A DNA stretch of 64,000 bases, from positions 248,001 to 312,000 of the forward strand of contig JACPIS010000001.1 of NCBI GenBank assembly GCA_016187925.1, in the 5' to 3' direction. The position numbers were made by a program, and so were the translations under genes. The notes below the pieces were generated by a model that did not search any database, was not told where the DNA came from, and saw only the letters and a program-made list of their open reading frames with translations. The DNA is from Opitutia bacterium (GTDB lineage: Bacteria > Verrucomicrobiota > Verrucomicrobiia > Opitutales > Opitutaceae). Each line of letters begins with the position of its first letter. The first letter of the stretch is position 1. Of this stretch, positions 9,501 through 21,273 are shown piece after piece.

Positions 9501-9531
9501 ATTAGTGGCCCGTTAGTGTGGATTAGTGGTT
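9501..9531 (+). repeat. Right inverted repeat flanking the GxxExxY gene
   Basis: A 31-nt sequence beginning ATTAGTGGCCCGTTAGTGTG that mirrors 9071-9101 with three mismatches. It lies 11 nt upstream of the GxxExxY start codon, so it could also act as that gene's leader or promoter region. Confidence 0.8.
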
Positions 9532-9549
9532 TCCAAGGGGTGACCAAAA

Positions 9550-11220
9550 TCAGCTCACGTATTTCTGGACGATCGGGATGCGGCGGCCGACGCCGAAGGC
9601 GAGGGGGGTGATCTTGAGGCCGGGGGCGGCTTGCTTGCGCTTGTACTCGGCGAGGTCGACCTTGCGGACGACATCGTTGACCACGGTGGCGTCGAAGCCG
9701 GCGGCGACGAGGTCGCGGCGCCCGAGGCCTTCCTCGACGTAGCCTTTGAGGATGGCGTCGAGCACGTCGTAGGGTGGCAGGCTGTCCTGGTCGGTCTGGT
9801 TGGGCCGCAGCTCGGCGCTGGGCGCCTTGTCGATGGTGTTCTGCGGGATGATCTCGCGTGTGCGGTTGATCCAGCGCGAGAGCGCGTAGACCTGCATCTT
9901 GAAGACATCGCTGATGACCGCGAGGCCGCCGCACATGTCGCCGTAGAGCGTGCAATAGCCGACGGCCAGCTCGCTCTTGTTGCCGGTGGTGAGCAGCAGC
10001 GAGTTGAACTTGTTGGAGAGCGCCATGAGCAGCAGGCCGCGGGCGCGGGCCTGGATGTTCTCCTCCGCGATGTCGCGCGGCCGGCCGGCGAAGACCGGGG
10101 CGAGCGTGCCCTCGGCGGCGGAGACGACATCGGCGATCGGGAGCGTGTGGAAGCGGATGCCGAGGTTGCGGGCCAGGTTCGCGGCATCGTCCTTCGAGTG
10201 GCCGCTGGAGATGGCCGAGGGCAGGCTGATGCCGAGGACGTTCTCCGGGCCCAGCGCCTCGGCGGCGATGACGGCGACGAGAGCGGAGTCGATGCCGCCG
10301 GAGAGGCCGAGCAGCGCCTGCTTGAAGCCGGTCTTGTGCGCGTAATCACGCACGCCGAGCACGAGCGCGTCGTAGATGTCGGCGAGTTCCTCCTGTCGGT
10401 AGGTCGGCGCAAGGGCCGCCTGACCGTTGGCCGGGCGGGCGGCGGGCGGGGGCGCCGCCACGTCGACGACGCGCAACTCCTCGCGGAAGGCGGCGAGGCC
10501 GGCGAGCAGCGTGCCATCCGCCGTGCAGACGATGCTGCGGCCGTCGAAGAGCAGTTCGTCGTTGCCGCCGACGGCGTTGACGTAGGCGACGGGGCAGCCG
10601 AGCGCGCGGGCGGTGTCGGCCACGAGTGTCTGGCGCACGAGGCCCTTGCCGCAGTTCCACGGGCTGGCGGAGAGGTTGAGCACCACGTCGCAACGTTGCG
10701 CGGCGAGCTGGCTGACCGGCGTGGCGTGGCTGTAGAGGCGGCCGGTCGCGATCATCGCATGCGTCCAGATGTCCTCGCAAATGGTCACACCGATGCGCCG
10801 CCGGCCGAGCGTGATGACCACCGGGGTGGTGGCGGGTTCGAAGTAGCGGTCTTCGTCAAAGACGTCGTAGGTCGGCAGGAGGCACTTGCGCGCGGAGTAG
10901 GCGATGCGGCCGTGCTGGCAGAAAGCGGCGGCGTTGAACGCCGCGCGGCCGTGCCCGGACGGGTTGGCCTCGGTGTAGCCGATGACGGCCGGCACTGCGC
11001 CGATCTCGGCGGCGATCTCGCGGGCGGCCTGCTCGACGTCGGCGACGAAGTGTTTCTTGAACAGCAGATCGCGCGGCGGGTAGCCGCACACGACGAGTTC
11101 CGGGTAAAGGACCAGCTCGGCGCCCTGCGCGACGAGCGCGCGGTAGGCATCGAGGATCCGCCGGCGGTTGCCGGCGAGGTCGCCAACGATGGTGTTGATT
11201 TGGGCGAGACCGATGCGCAT
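9550..11220 (-). CDS. nadE: Glutamine-dependent NAD+ synthetase
   Basis: Final step of NAD synthesis: amidation of nicotinate adenine dinucleotide using glutamine. The 556-residue protein has an N-terminal nitrilase-type glutaminase with triad Glu41 (LYPELVV), Lys112 (ARKCLLP) and Cys148 (GVTICEDIW). A C-terminal ATP-dependent synthetase follows, with the P-loop-like [12 protein letters not shown] near residue 310, then SSGHSKDDA and [12 protein letters not shown]. The frame remains open well upstream, but MRIGLAQIN at 11220 is the family's usual start. It is divergent from maf with about 100 nt between them. Confidence 0.96.
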   Translation of the reverse strand: MRIGLAQINTIVGDLAGNRRRILDAYRALVAQGAELVLYPELVVCGYPPRDLLFKKHFVADVEQAAREIAAEIGAVPAVIGYTEANPSGHGRAAFNAAAFCQHGRIAYSARKCLLPTYDVFDEDRYFEPATTPVVITLGRRRIGVTICEDIWTHAMIATGRLYSHATPVSQLAAQRCDVVLNLSASPWNCGKGLVRQTLVADTARALGCPVAYVNAVGGNDELLFDGRSIVCTADGTLLAGLAAFREELRVVDVAAPPPAARPANGQAALAPTYRQEELADIYDALVLGVRDYAHKTGFKQALLGLSGGIDSALVAVIAAEALGPENVLGISLPSAISSGHSKDDAANLARNLGIRFHTLPIADVVSAAEGTLAPVFAGRPRDIAEENIQARARGLLLMALSNKFNSLLLTTGNKSELAVGYCTLYGDMCGGLAVISDVFKMQVYALSRWINRTREIIPQNTIDKAPSAELRPNQTDQDSLPPYDVLDAILKGYVEEGLGRRDLVAAGFDATVVNDVVRKVDLAEYKRKQAAPGLKITPLAFGVGRRIPIVQKYVS

Positions 11221-11322
11221 GCGGAGAGGCAGCCAATTTGCGGGCTCCGGCCCGGACTGCAACCCGAAGCTGCAAAATCCTCCTAGCCGCCGCCGGAAAC
11301 GCCGCCTACTGTGCCGCCCCGC

Positions 11323-11895
11323 ATGGCCCGCCTCATCCTCGCCTCCGCCTCGCCCCGCCGCCGCGAATTGCTCGCGCAACTCGGGGTGCCCTTCGACGTC
11401 ATGCCCGCCGAGGTCACCGAGCACGAGGCGCCCGACGCCGACCCGCGCGTCATGGTGCAGCACAACGCCGCGCTCAAGGCCGACTGGGTCGCCGCACGCC
11501 ACCCCGACGCCACCGTGCTCGGCGCCGACACGACGGTCTTCATCGAGAACACCGTGCTCAACAAGCCCGCCGGCGCCGCCGAGGCCCGGGCCATGCTCCA
11601 GCGGCTCAGCGGCCGGACACACACGGTTTTCACCGGGCTGGCCGTCCGCCGGCTCGCCGACGGCCTGAAACTCGACCTCGGCGTGGCGAGCGACGTGACC
11701 TTCAAGCCGCTCACCGACGAGATCATCGCCGAATACCTGCGCCATGTGCACACCCTCGACAAGGCCGGCGGCTACGCCATCCAGGAGCGCAGCGAGCTGA
11801 TCGTGGACGGGTTCCGCGGCTCTTTGACAAATATTATCGGACTTCCGCTCGAAGAGACGAAACAACTTTTGACTAGGGCGGGTCTGTTGCGTTGA
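11323..11895 (+). CDS. maf: Maf nucleotide pyrophosphatase
   Basis: Maf-family nucleoside triphosphate pyrophosphatase that hydrolyses non-canonical or pyrimidine nucleotides. The 190-residue product has the P-loop-like [14 protein letters not shown] at residues 4-17, the catalytic [16 protein letters not shown] near 70, and [28 protein letters not shown] near 150. I use ATG 11323; a GTG at 11311 would add four residues. A TonB-like protein gene follows 9 nt downstream and a pseudouridine synthase directly after it, so the three form a likely operon. It is divergent from nadE. Confidence 0.93.
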   Translation: MARLILASASPRRRELLAQLGVPFDVMPAEVTEHEAPDADPRVMVQHNAALKADWVAARHPDATVLGADTTVFIENTVLNKPAGAAEARAMLQRLSGRTHTVFTGLAVRRLADGLKLDLGVASDVTFKPLTDEIIAEYLRHVHTLDKAGGYAIQERSELIVDGFRGSLTNIIGLPLEETKQLLTRAGLLR

Positions 11896-11904
11896 TTTTC
11901 CCCA

Positions 11905-13032
11905 GTGCCGACTTCCGAAATCGACATCTTCACCCGCCGCGCGTCCCCCGTGCCGCCCGCGCCCGAGGAGCGCGAGCCCAAGAGCCGCTCCATCGCCATC
12001 GGCATCGCCTGCACGATCCTGTTCCACGTGCTGCTGTTCTCGCTCGCGCCGCTGTTCCCGGTCGAGAAGTTCTCCGGCACGCACTCGAACCTCTCCGCCA
12101 TCGCCAAGGCCAAGCGCGCCAAGTCGTTCGATTTCCAGCTCGTCAACCCGCCGGTCGAGAAGCCGCAGCCGCCGGCCATGAAGTTCGTCGAGACCAACCC
12201 CGATGCCCCCGAGAACACGCCGGACAAGACGCCCAACGTCTCCAACCGCAACCAGCAGTCCGCGCAGGCGGAGGCCGCCAAGGAGAAGGACCCGGAGAAC
12301 CGCCCGAGCGTGAAGGGCAAGGACGACATCAAGAGCGACGCCATCGTCTCCGGCGAGCATGCCCAGTCGCAGCAGGGCGAGGCCGCGACGCCGATCGCAG
12401 TGCAAAATCCTACCGCCGCAGCCCAGGAGCAGCAGCAAGCCCGCGCGGAGCAGATTCCGCTCACGGGTTTCGACAAGAAGGAAGGCCAGAACCCCGACGG
12501 CGTCGGCACCAACATCGCCCGCGCCCAGGCGCCCGCCACCGGGGCCGACCAGTTGATCGAAGGCTCGCGCGACGCCAAGAACGCCGACGGCGCCCTGACC
12601 GCTTCCAATCAAACCAGCCCGAACCGGCCGACGCCCAGGCCGCGCCCGCGCCTGACCGCCGCCCGGTCGACCATCCTGGAGAACCGCATCACGGGCACGC
12701 CGAACGTCGGCATCCTCGGCATCGATGCCCGCTGGAGCGAATACGGCGAGTACATGAACGAATTCGTCGGCATCATCGACGCGCAGTGGCACAAGATCGT
12801 CGAAGCCAGTTCGGTCTATCCGAAGTCGGGTTCGCACGTCATCGTCACCTTCAAGCTGAACTCCGACGGCGAGGTCGTGGTGCAGAGCGTCGAGGAGACG
12901 GCGGGGGGCGTGGCGGTCAGCCAGAGCACCTCGGCCATCACCACGCGCCAGCCCTACCGCAAATGGACCGACCAGATGATCGCCGTGCTTGGCAAGGAGC
13001 AGACGATCAAGTTTGGTTTCTACTATTACTGA
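11905..13032 (+). CDS. TonB-like inner-membrane protein
   Basis: A 375-residue protein with the layout of TonB/TolA-type energy transducers. It has a short basic cytosolic N terminus, one membrane segment (about 29-51, [20 protein letters not shown]), a long periplasmic linker rich in Pro, Gln, Glu and Lys, and a C-terminal globular domain from about residue 270. That domain contains the beta strand [19 protein letters not shown] and resembles TonB_C. Translation seems to start at GTG. No ExbB/ExbD genes are adjacent; the nearest proton-channel pair is at 21274-22418, which has its own transducer. Its partner receptor cannot be told from the sequence. Confidence 0.65.
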   Translation: MPTSEIDIFTRRASPVPPAPEEREPKSRSIAIGIACTILFHVLLFSLAPLFPVEKFSGTHSNLSAIAKAKRAKSFDFQLVNPPVEKPQPPAMKFVETNPDAPENTPDKTPNVSNRNQQSAQAEAAKEKDPENRPSVKGKDDIKSDAIVSGEHAQSQQGEAATPIAVQNPTAAAQEQQQARAEQIPLTGFDKKEGQNPDGVGTNIARAQAPATGADQLIEGSRDAKNADGALTASNQTSPNRPTPRPRPRLTAARSTILENRITGTPNVGILGIDARWSEYGEYMNEFVGIIDAQWHKIVEASSVYPKSGSHVIVTFKLNSDGEVVVQSVEETAGGVAVSQSTSAITTRQPYRKWTDQMIAVLGKEQTIKFGFYYY

Positions 13033-13794
13033 GTGAGCGCGGCCCCGGCAGAGTTCTGGAACACCCTGCCGCTCGGGCGCGACGTCCATCTGCTCACGCA
13101 CGACGTCAACGGCCTCGCCGCCTTCGACAAGCCGGCCGGCATCCTCTCGCATCCGAACGACTCCGGCGATGCGCCGCGGTCGCTGCTGACCTGCCGCTAC
13201 GACAAGGCCGGCGAGTGCTTCGTCTGGAAGGACGCCGCCGGGGCCGAGCGCCGCCTCTGGCTGCTCAACCGGCTCGATGGCGCCACCTCGGGCGTGCTCC
13301 TGTGCGCCGCCACGGAGGCGCTGGCGTCGGCGATCAAGACGCAGTTCGCCAAGAAGCAGGTGCGGAAAATCTACCACGCGCTCGTCTTCGGCAAACCGGC
13401 CGAGAAAACCCAACTGTGGCGCGATCTGCTCGCCGTGCAGAAGGCCGGCGGCGTCATCCGCACCACCGCGACGCGCGGCAACATCCCCGCGCACACCCAG
13501 ATGACGTTCGTGCGGCACGGGCAGGGGACGTTCTCCACTTCGCTCGTCCGCCTCGAGCCGCACACCGGCCGCAGCCACCAACTGCGCGTGCAATGCGCCA
13601 AGCGCAGCCTGCCCATCGTCGGCGACCAGACCTACGGCGACTTCGCGCTCAACCGGACCTTCGCCAAGACCACGGGCAGCAAACGGCTGTTCCTGCACTC
13701 GCTGGAAACCAGCTTCACCTACGAGTTCTCCGGCCGCAGCCACCCCTTCAAAGCCGTCGCACCGCTGCCGCGCGAGTTTCAGGTGGCGTATTGA
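13033..13794 (+). CDS. RluA-family pseudouridine synthase
   Basis: Isomerises uridine to pseudouridine in structured RNA; the target (rRNA or tRNA) cannot be assigned. The 253-residue product has the RluA-type order: [20 protein letters not shown] near residue 25, [14 protein letters not shown] near 76 with the catalytic Asp, [16 protein letters not shown] near 106, and [17 protein letters not shown] near 175. The catalytic motif reads NRLD instead of the more usual HRLD. It starts with GTG immediately after the TonB-like gene's stop, so it is very probably cotranscribed with it. Confidence 0.9.
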   Translation: MSAAPAEFWNTLPLGRDVHLLTHDVNGLAAFDKPAGILSHPNDSGDAPRSLLTCRYDKAGECFVWKDAAGAERRLWLLNRLDGATSGVLLCAATEALASAIKTQFAKKQVRKIYHALVFGKPAEKTQLWRDLLAVQKAGGVIRTTATRGNIPAHTQMTFVRHGQGTFSTSLVRLEPHTGRSHQLRVQCAKRSLPIVGDQTYGDFALNRTFAKTTGSKRLFLHSLETSFTYEFSGRSHPFKAVAPLPREFQVAY

Positions 13795-13880
13795 GAGCGG
13801 AGTAGTTTGCGCTTGGCGAGTGGGTGGGTGGGCCCGCGTCCCGGGGACCGCTGCGGCGCGCCGAGCGAGTTGGCCGGCAG

Positions 13881-13903
13881 GAGGGCCCGCGTCCCCGCGG
13901 GCC
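13881..13903 (+). repeat. REP palindrome, left of RAYT
   Basis: A 23-nt GC palindrome with stem GGCCCGCG/CGCGGGCC and loop TCCC. It is an exact reverse complement of 14444-14466. A degraded half copy (GGGCCCGCGTCCC) lies at 13830-13842. It is placed 7 nt beyond the 3' end of the RAYT gene. Confidence 0.85.
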
Positions 13904-13910
13904 GAGAAGG

Positions 13911-14390
13911 TCATTCGTGCCAGCGCAGCAAATTCAATTCCCCCTGATACGGCCAGTCTTCCGTCCGGGTTACCAAGCCGGCTCGAACAGGATTATTGCG
14001 CACGTATTCCCATTTGAGCGCGTAGCTTTCGTGACCGCGCAGCTGAGTATCCCAGAAATTTTTCTGCCAGAGCCGCTGACCAGTCGCTTGGGCGACCAAG
14101 CGCTTCCAATAGGCGACCCAATGAGTCAGAGATTCCGGGGGATGGATTGCCGGAGCGCAAAACAGGTGGAGGTGATCGGGCATGAGAACATAGCGCCCGA
14201 TGGACCAGTGCGTGGCCTTGGCCCATGCATCCATCAGGTGTTGCCGTATGCGCGGATTATCAAGGACGTGCTGGCGAGATTTCGCACAAACCGTGAGGAA
14301 TATGATGCTCGATTTGTTCCTTACCTCGAAAGCAGGCAGGTGGATAGGTCGGCTACGATCTGGGCAAGGTGACGACTCATGAACATGCAT
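13911..14390 (-). CDS. REP-associated tyrosine transposase (RAYT)
   Basis: A 159-residue Y1/IS200-like HUH protein of the RAYT group, single-copy transposases thought to spread REP palindromes. It shows the metal-binding HLH of MPDHLHLF (His73, His75) and the catalytic-tyrosine helix [12 protein letters not shown] (Tyr129), the typical RAYT signature. The start at 14390 gives [10 protein letters not shown]; a start slightly downstream is possible. Exact 23-nt inverted REP copies lie on both sides (13881-13903, 14444-14466), which supports an active or recently active RAYT/REP pair. It sits between a pseudouridine synthase gene and mutS with no link to either. Confidence 0.9.
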   Translation of the reverse strand: MHVHESSPCPDRSRPIHLPAFEVRNKSSIIFLTVCAKSRQHVLDNPRIRQHLMDAWAKATHWSIGRYVLMPDHLHLFCAPAIHPPESLTHWVAYWKRLVAQATGQRLWQKNFWDTQLRGHESYALKWEYVRNNPVRAGLVTRTEDWPYQGELNLLRWHE

Positions 14391-14443
14391 AGGAGCGGCC
14401 CGCCTGCAGGCTGCTTATGGGTGGCTTGAGCGCGAGGATTTTC

Positions 14444-14466
14444 GGCCCGCGGGGACGCGGGCCCTC
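14444..14466 (-). repeat. REP palindrome, right of RAYT
   Basis: Exact reverse complement of 13881-13903, 53 nt upstream of the RAYT start codon. The hairpin stem is 8 bp with a GGGA loop. Together the two copies form a REPIN-like pair around the transposase gene. The rest of the 131-nt gap to mutS shows no gene. Confidence 0.85.
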
Positions 14467-14521
14467 CATGCCTGCTCATCGGGCCGCACACCGCGGACCC
14501 TCCCAGTCGCGCCTTATTTTT

Positions 14522-17095
<2,574 letters not shown>

Positions 17096-17110
17096 CGGAA
17101 AGAGCGGAGA

Positions 17111-17140
17111 GGCTCACGCAAAGCCGCGCAGGCGCAAAGG
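17111..17140. repeat. Short periodic GCAAAG-type repeat
   Basis: Near-tandem units (CACGCAAAG, GCCGCGCAG, GCGCAAAG) upstream of mutS. They differ in sequence from the CACGAA arrays at 825-852 and 5793-5824 but share the about 9-nt spacing and the position next to a minus-strand start codon. Confidence 0.4.
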
Positions 17141-17185
17141 AAAAAGTTTGCTTGGCGTCCCCGCGGCTTGGCGTGAAACAAGGGC

Positions 17186-17953
17186 ATGCTTCTCCACCAC
17201 GTCGACCTGGGCGGGGCCGGCCGGCCGCCGATGCTCGTGCTGCACGGGCTGCTCGGCTCGTCGCGCAACTGGCAGACGACCGGGCGCGACCTTGCCGCGC
17301 ATTACCACGTGATCGCCCTCGACGCCCGCAACCACGGCCGTTCGCCGCACGCGCCGGAGATGGACACGGAGGTGATGGCGGCCGACGTGCTCGCGTGGAT
17401 GGACGCCCACGGGCTCGCCCGCGCGGCGCTGGTCGGCCACAGCATGGGCGGGCGCACGGCGATGCTCGCCGCCTGCCGGCACCCGGAGCGCGTGGAACGG
17501 CTGGTGGTCGTCGACGTCGCCCCGCGCAACTACAGCTGGCAGGGACACCGGGCGGAATTCGCCGCCATGCACGAGCTCGCCCTCGCCAGCCTGCAGTCGC
17601 GGCAGGAGGCCGAGCTGCGCTTCGAGGCGCGTGTGCCGGACCTCGGCATGAGAAAATTCCTCGCGACCAATCTCGCCCGCGACGAGCACGGCCGCTGGCA
17701 CTGGGCCATTAATCTCCCGGTGCTGACCGAGGCGCTGCCGGGCATGGAGAAGGATCCGCTCACGCCGAGCGACCGCTACGAGGGCCCGGCGCTTTTCATC
17801 GTCGGCGGCAAGTCCAACTATGTGCGCGCCGCGGACCACGTGGTCATCCGCGCGCATTTTCCGGCGGCGCGCATCGAGACAATCGCCGACTCCGGCCACA
17901 ACCCGCACATGGACCGCCGCGAGGAGTTCGTGCGGCTCGTGCTCGGCGCATAG
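17186..17953 (+). CDS. Alpha/beta-hydrolase (YbfF-like esterase)
   Basis: A 255-residue serine hydrolase of the alpha/beta fold; true substrate unknown. It has the oxyanion motif VLHGLLGSSRNW (residues 18-29), ALDARNHGRSPH (45-55), the nucleophile elbow VGHSMGG with Ser86, and the C-terminal catalytic His in DSGHNPHMD near 236. The layout matches YbfF/acyl-CoA esterase-like proteins. The start codon has a weak AAGGG upstream, one of the few purine-rich leaders here. It is divergent from mutS and converges on the MATE gene, with a short GCCCG/CGGGC hairpin at 17956-17972 between the two stop codons. Confidence 0.85.
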   Translation: MLLHHVDLGGAGRPPMLVLHGLLGSSRNWQTTGRDLAAHYHVIALDARNHGRSPHAPEMDTEVMAADVLAWMDAHGLARAALVGHSMGGRTAMLAACRHPERVERLVVVDVAPRNYSWQGHRAEFAAMHELALASLQSRQEAELRFEARVPDLGMRKFLATNLARDEHGRWHWAINLPVLTEALPGMEKDPLTPSDRYEGPALFIVGGKSNYVRAADHVVIRAHFPAARIETIADSGHNPHMDRREEFVRLVLGA

Positions 17954-17975
17954 CCGCCCGACGGCGCCGGGCGCT

Positions 17976-19367
17976 TCAGACTTCAGGCGCGAGGGGCAGT
18001 TCGCGGCCGTCCGAGACGGCGCTGCGGCTGCGCCGGGCGTGCGGCAGCCAGTCGCGCCGTTTCCAGCGCCAGTACATGATGAGCCCGCGCACCCACTCCT
18101 CGACGAGCATGGTCAGCCAGATGCCGGTGAGACCGTAGCCGAGTTTCAAGCCGACCAACCAGCAGAGCGGCACGCTGACGCACCATTGGGAAAAGGCGGC
18201 GACCGAAACCGGGAAGCGCGCGTCCCCGGTGGCGCGAAGCGCGTTGATGATGACGATATTCAACACCCGGCCGGGTTCGTAGATCACCGCCAGGCGCAAC
18301 AGCAGAGCGCCGGCCGCGATGACCGCAGGCGTATGAGAGAACAAGCCCAGCAGGGAAGCGCCGAAGACCGCCACGATGACGCTCAATCCGCCCGCGAGCA
18401 TGAAGCCGAGGCGCACGCTCTTCAACACCTCGCGATAGGCGCGCTCGAAGTCGCCCGCGCCGATCATGCGGCCGATATAGATTTCCGTGCCGAGCCCCAG
18501 CGCCACGGCGAACAGGATGACGAGCAGCTGGACCTGGCGCGTGTAGGTGATGGCGGCGAGGCTTTCGGAGCCGAGGCGCGCGGCGAAACTCGTGATCACC
18601 ATCAGGAACAGCCAGTAGCTCAGGTGCTCGCCCGCCGCCGGCAGTCCGATGTGCAGGATGCGCTTGATGCGGTCGAGCCGCAGCTCGACGAAGTCGCGCG
18701 CCCGGAGCATGAGCTTGAGCCGACGGTCGAGCAATATCCACAGGGCGATGCAGCTCACCACGCGGCTGAACACGCTCGCGAGCGCGACGCCTGTCACTCC
18801 CATTTTCGGGGCGCCGAACAGGCCGAAAAGCAGCACGCAGCTGCCGGCGATGTTGATGAGATTCTGGGCGACGGTGACGACCATCGCGTCGCGGGTGTGG
18901 CCGTGGGCGCGGAGCGACGCGCCGATGGCGGTGTTCATCGCCTCGATGAAGAGCGTGCCGCCCATCAGGGTGAGGAACGGCCGCGCGTAGGCCATGAGTT
19001 CGTCGGGCAGTTGCATCAAGCGCAGCAGCGGCGCCGCGCAGGTGAAGGCGATGGCGCTCACCAGCACGCCGATCCAGGTGTTCACCGCGATGGCGGTCGT
19101 CACGATCTTCTCCGCGCCGGCCCGGTCGCCCGCGCCGACGTGGTGCGTGATGACCACGCTCGCGCCGATGCCGATGAAGTTGAAGCAAATCAGCGCCAGC
19201 ACGACGAACTGGTTGGCGATGCCCAGCCCGGCGACCGCACCGTCGGACACATGGCTGACCATGAACGTATCGACCACACCGATGAGGATGCGCAGCGCCT
19301 GCTCGACGAAGATCGGCCAGGCGATGACGAGGAGGGTCGGTTGTTTGACTGAGACGGTCTTGGTCAC
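17976..19367 (-). CDS. MATE-family multidrug/Na+ antiporter
   Basis: A 463-residue inner-membrane protein with about 12 hydrophobic segments in two similar halves, as in MATE exporters that use Na+ or H+ gradients to extrude cationic compounds. The first helix carries PTLLVIAWPIFVEQALRILIG and MVSHVSDGAVAGLGIANQF, the usual MATE opening; the second half begins near residue 235 with RILHIGLPAAGEHLSYWLF. It appears to start with GTG. It stands alone between an esterase (convergent) and holB (same strand, 90 nt upstream). Substrate cannot be predicted. Confidence 0.9.
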   Translation of the reverse strand: MTKTVSVKQPTLLVIAWPIFVEQALRILIGVVDTFMVSHVSDGAVAGLGIANQFVVLALICFNFIGIGASVVITHHVGAGDRAGAEKIVTTAIAVNTWIGVLVSAIAFTCAAPLLRLMQLPDELMAYARPFLTLMGGTLFIEAMNTAIGASLRAHGHTRDAMVVTVAQNLINIAGSCVLLFGLFGAPKMGVTGVALASVFSRVVSCIALWILLDRRLKLMLRARDFVELRLDRIKRILHIGLPAAGEHLSYWLFLMVITSFAARLGSESLAAITYTRQVQLLVILFAVALGLGTEIYIGRMIGAGDFERAYREVLKSVRLGFMLAGGLSVIVAVFGASLLGLFSHTPAVIAAGALLLRLAVIYEPGRVLNIVIINALRATGDARFPVSVAAFSQWCVSVPLCWLVGLKLGYGLTGIWLTMLVEEWVRGLIMYWRWKRRDWLPHARRSRSAVSDGRELPLAPEV

Positions 19368-19457
19368 GGAAGAAAGCGACCACTCACAGCCAACGCCGCC
19401 GCGAGTAAAGCCGATTCCCCGGCGGAGGCCTATGCATTAGGCGAAGGGCGGAGGATG

Positions 19458-20438
19458 TCAGCGCCGGCTCCACAGGCGCAGCGACGAGAGCAGGAAATCC
19501 TCGAGGACGGCGGCTTCGTTGAGATTCAGGCGGAGCAGACCGACGTCGTGTTCGAGGCGCTCGATGGCGGCGGCGAGGGAACGGCGGGCGGCCTCGTCAC
19601 CGGTGGCGAGGCGCTGGAGGGCGAACTCGCTGGTGGTGTACTCCAGCTCGGCAAAGAGTTTCAGGCGGATGCCGTTGGCGATGCCGGTCTCGATGGCGGC
19701 CTGCTCATCGTCGTCGATGTCGTCGGGCAGTTTCTCCTTCTGCTGCTTCCACGCCTGGTCGGTGGCGGCGGAGAGCACGGCGTTGAAGCGGGTGATGAGA
19801 CCGTAGACCGCCATGACCTGGCTGGCGACGGCGCGCTTCTCGGTGACACCGTCGGCCAGCTGGCCGAGCCACGCGGAGTAATCGGCGCGCGTGGCCCGCC
19901 ACAGCTCCTGCGTCGCAGCCTCGCAGCCCGCGAGCGCGGCATGGCCGGCGTCGGTGAAGCGGAAATGCAGGCAGCGGCTGCGGATGGTCGTGAGCAGCGA
20001 GTAGGGGCGCGTGGTGAGCAGCAGGATGGTGGTGCTCGCGGGCGGCTCTTCGAGGGTCTTGAGAAAAATGTTGGCCGCGGCGACGTTCATGCGATCGGCC
20101 TCGTAGATGACGGCGACCTTGCGGTGCGAGACCTGCGGCGAGACCTGGATGCGGCCGATGAGGTCGCGCGTGGCCTCGGCGGAAATCTGCCGCATCTTGC
20201 CGGCGGGGCGCAGGGCGAAGAAATCCGGGTGCTGCTTCGGCGGGAATTGCTGCGTCTTTTGCCGCGGGTCGTTGAGCATCCGGTCGGCGATGCCGTGGGC
20301 GACGGTGGCCAGCGTGCCGAGATTCTCGCCGTGGAGCAGCAGGCTGTTGGCCAGCCGCTGCCGCTCGATGGCGCGCTCGATCACGGCGACGGCCGGCGTG
20401 CCGGCGAGAGTGTCGGGCCAGGGGAGCGGGGAAGTCAT
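19458..20438 (-). CDS. holB: DNA polymerase III delta-prime-like subunit
   Basis: Clamp-loader subunit of the replicative polymerase. The 326-residue product has LANSLLLHGENLGTLATVAHGIA where RuvB-like AAA+ ATPases have a Walker A; the motif is degenerate, as in delta-prime, which does not hydrolyse ATP. It also has KVAVIYEADRMNVAAANIFLKTLEEPP near residue 120 and the SRC arginine-finger motif in TIRSRCLHFRF. The zinc-binding cysteines of some homologues are not evident. It is directly downstream of tmk on the same strand, the usual bacterial tmk-holB pairing. Confidence 0.9.
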   Translation of the reverse strand: MTSPLPWPDTLAGTPAVAVIERAIERQRLANSLLLHGENLGTLATVAHGIADRMLNDPRQKTQQFPPKQHPDFFALRPAGKMRQISAEATRDLIGRIQVSPQVSHRKVAVIYEADRMNVAAANIFLKTLEEPPASTTILLLTTRPYSLLTTIRSRCLHFRFTDAGHAALAGCEAATQELWRATRADYSAWLGQLADGVTEKRAVASQVMAVYGLITRFNAVLSAATDQAWKQQKEKLPDDIDDDEQAAIETGIANGIRLKLFAELEYTTSEFALQRLATGDEAARRSLAAAIERLEHDVGLLRLNLNEAAVLEDFLLSSLRLWSRR

Positions 20439-20480
20439 CGGGAGCGGATGGCGGAGAACGGAAGACAGCGGATGGGGAAA

Positions 20481-20510
20481 GACGGCTCAGCAGGACGTTT
20501 CGCCCTACCC
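20481..20510 (-). repeat. GGTAGGGCG-family repeat at the tmk 3' end
   Basis: On the minus strand it reads GGGTAGGGCGAAACGTCC and onward, related to 28392-28419 and 28445-28472. The TAG inside GGTAGGG is the tmk stop codon, so this element may have been inserted at, and may define, the end of tmk. Confidence 0.5.
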
Positions 20511-21152
20511 AAGGCGTTTTTCCACTTCGGCCCAGATTTGTTGCTCGATGGCATCGGGCGTCTGCGTGCCGTCGACCACGACGACGCGCTCGGGCCATTG
20601 CGTGGCGAGGAGCAGGTAGCCGTCGCGGACCTTTTTGTAGAAGGTGATGTTCTCGCGCTCCATGCGGTCGGGCAGGTCGGAGGCGCGCTGGCGGATGCGT
20701 TTGAGGCTGACGTCGGTCGGCACGTCGATGACGACCGTGAGATGCGGCATGACGTCGCCGACCGCGAAGCGGTTGATCTGGTTGACGGGGTCGGGCGCGA
20801 GGTTGCGGGCGATGCCTTGGTAGACCGTGGAAGAGTCGAGAAAGCGGTCGGTCAGGACGATGGCGCCGCGGGTGAGGGCGGGGGTGATGACTTCGCGGAC
20901 GACCTGGGCGCGGGCGGCCGTGAAGAGCAGCAGCTCGGTCTCGGGGCACATCTCGTCGCCCTTGGAGTTGTGGACGATGATGTTGCGGATCTGCTCGCCG
21001 ATCTCGGTGCCGCCCGGCTCGCGAGTGGCGACGACCTCGCGCCCGAGCTTCTGCAGGCGCTCGGCGAGGCGGGCGATCTGGGTGGACTTGCCGCTGCCTT
21101 CGGAGCCCTCGAAGGAGATGAGTTTGCCGGCGAGCTTGGACTTGGTGACCAT
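20505..21152 (-). CDS. tmk: Thymidylate kinase
   Basis: Phosphorylates dTMP to dTDP for DNA synthesis. The 215-residue protein has the P-loop FEGSEGSGKSTQIARL near residue 14, the DR-x motif TREPGGTEIGEQIR near 42, and TDRFLDSSTVYQGIARNL near 100; length is normal. I start at 21152 (MVTKSKLAGK) rather than 21200, because the extra 16 residues match nothing. The end RLG-stop is formed by a GGTAGGG repeat. holB follows on the same strand. The leader is pyrimidine-rich with no Shine-Dalgarno. Confidence 0.95.
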   Translation of the reverse strand: MVTKSKLAGKLISFEGSEGSGKSTQIARLAERLQKLGREVVATREPGGTEIGEQIRNIIVHNSKGDEMCPETELLLFTAARAQVVREVITPALTRGAIVLTDRFLDSSTVYQGIARNLAPDPVNQINRFAVGDVMPHLTVVIDVPTDVSLKRIRQRASDLPDRMERENITFYKKVRDGYLLLATQWPERVVVVDGTQTPDAIEQQIWAEVEKRLG

Positions 21153-21273
21153 GGGAAGGAGAGGTGCGCCCACGAAACGCCCCGGCGAGATTCTCGGCAA
21201 CCAGATTTGTGCGCGCGGGTCGGAGATTTCCCGTTGATTGCGCGAACCAAACGCGCCAACACTCCGTCACCTT

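Noticed and set aside
9550-13914. A single 1,454-codon minus-strand frame covering nadE and three genes further on
   Set aside because: Only the nadE part (9550-11220) has homologous motifs. The rest is antisense to maf, the TonB-like and pseudouridine synthase genes.
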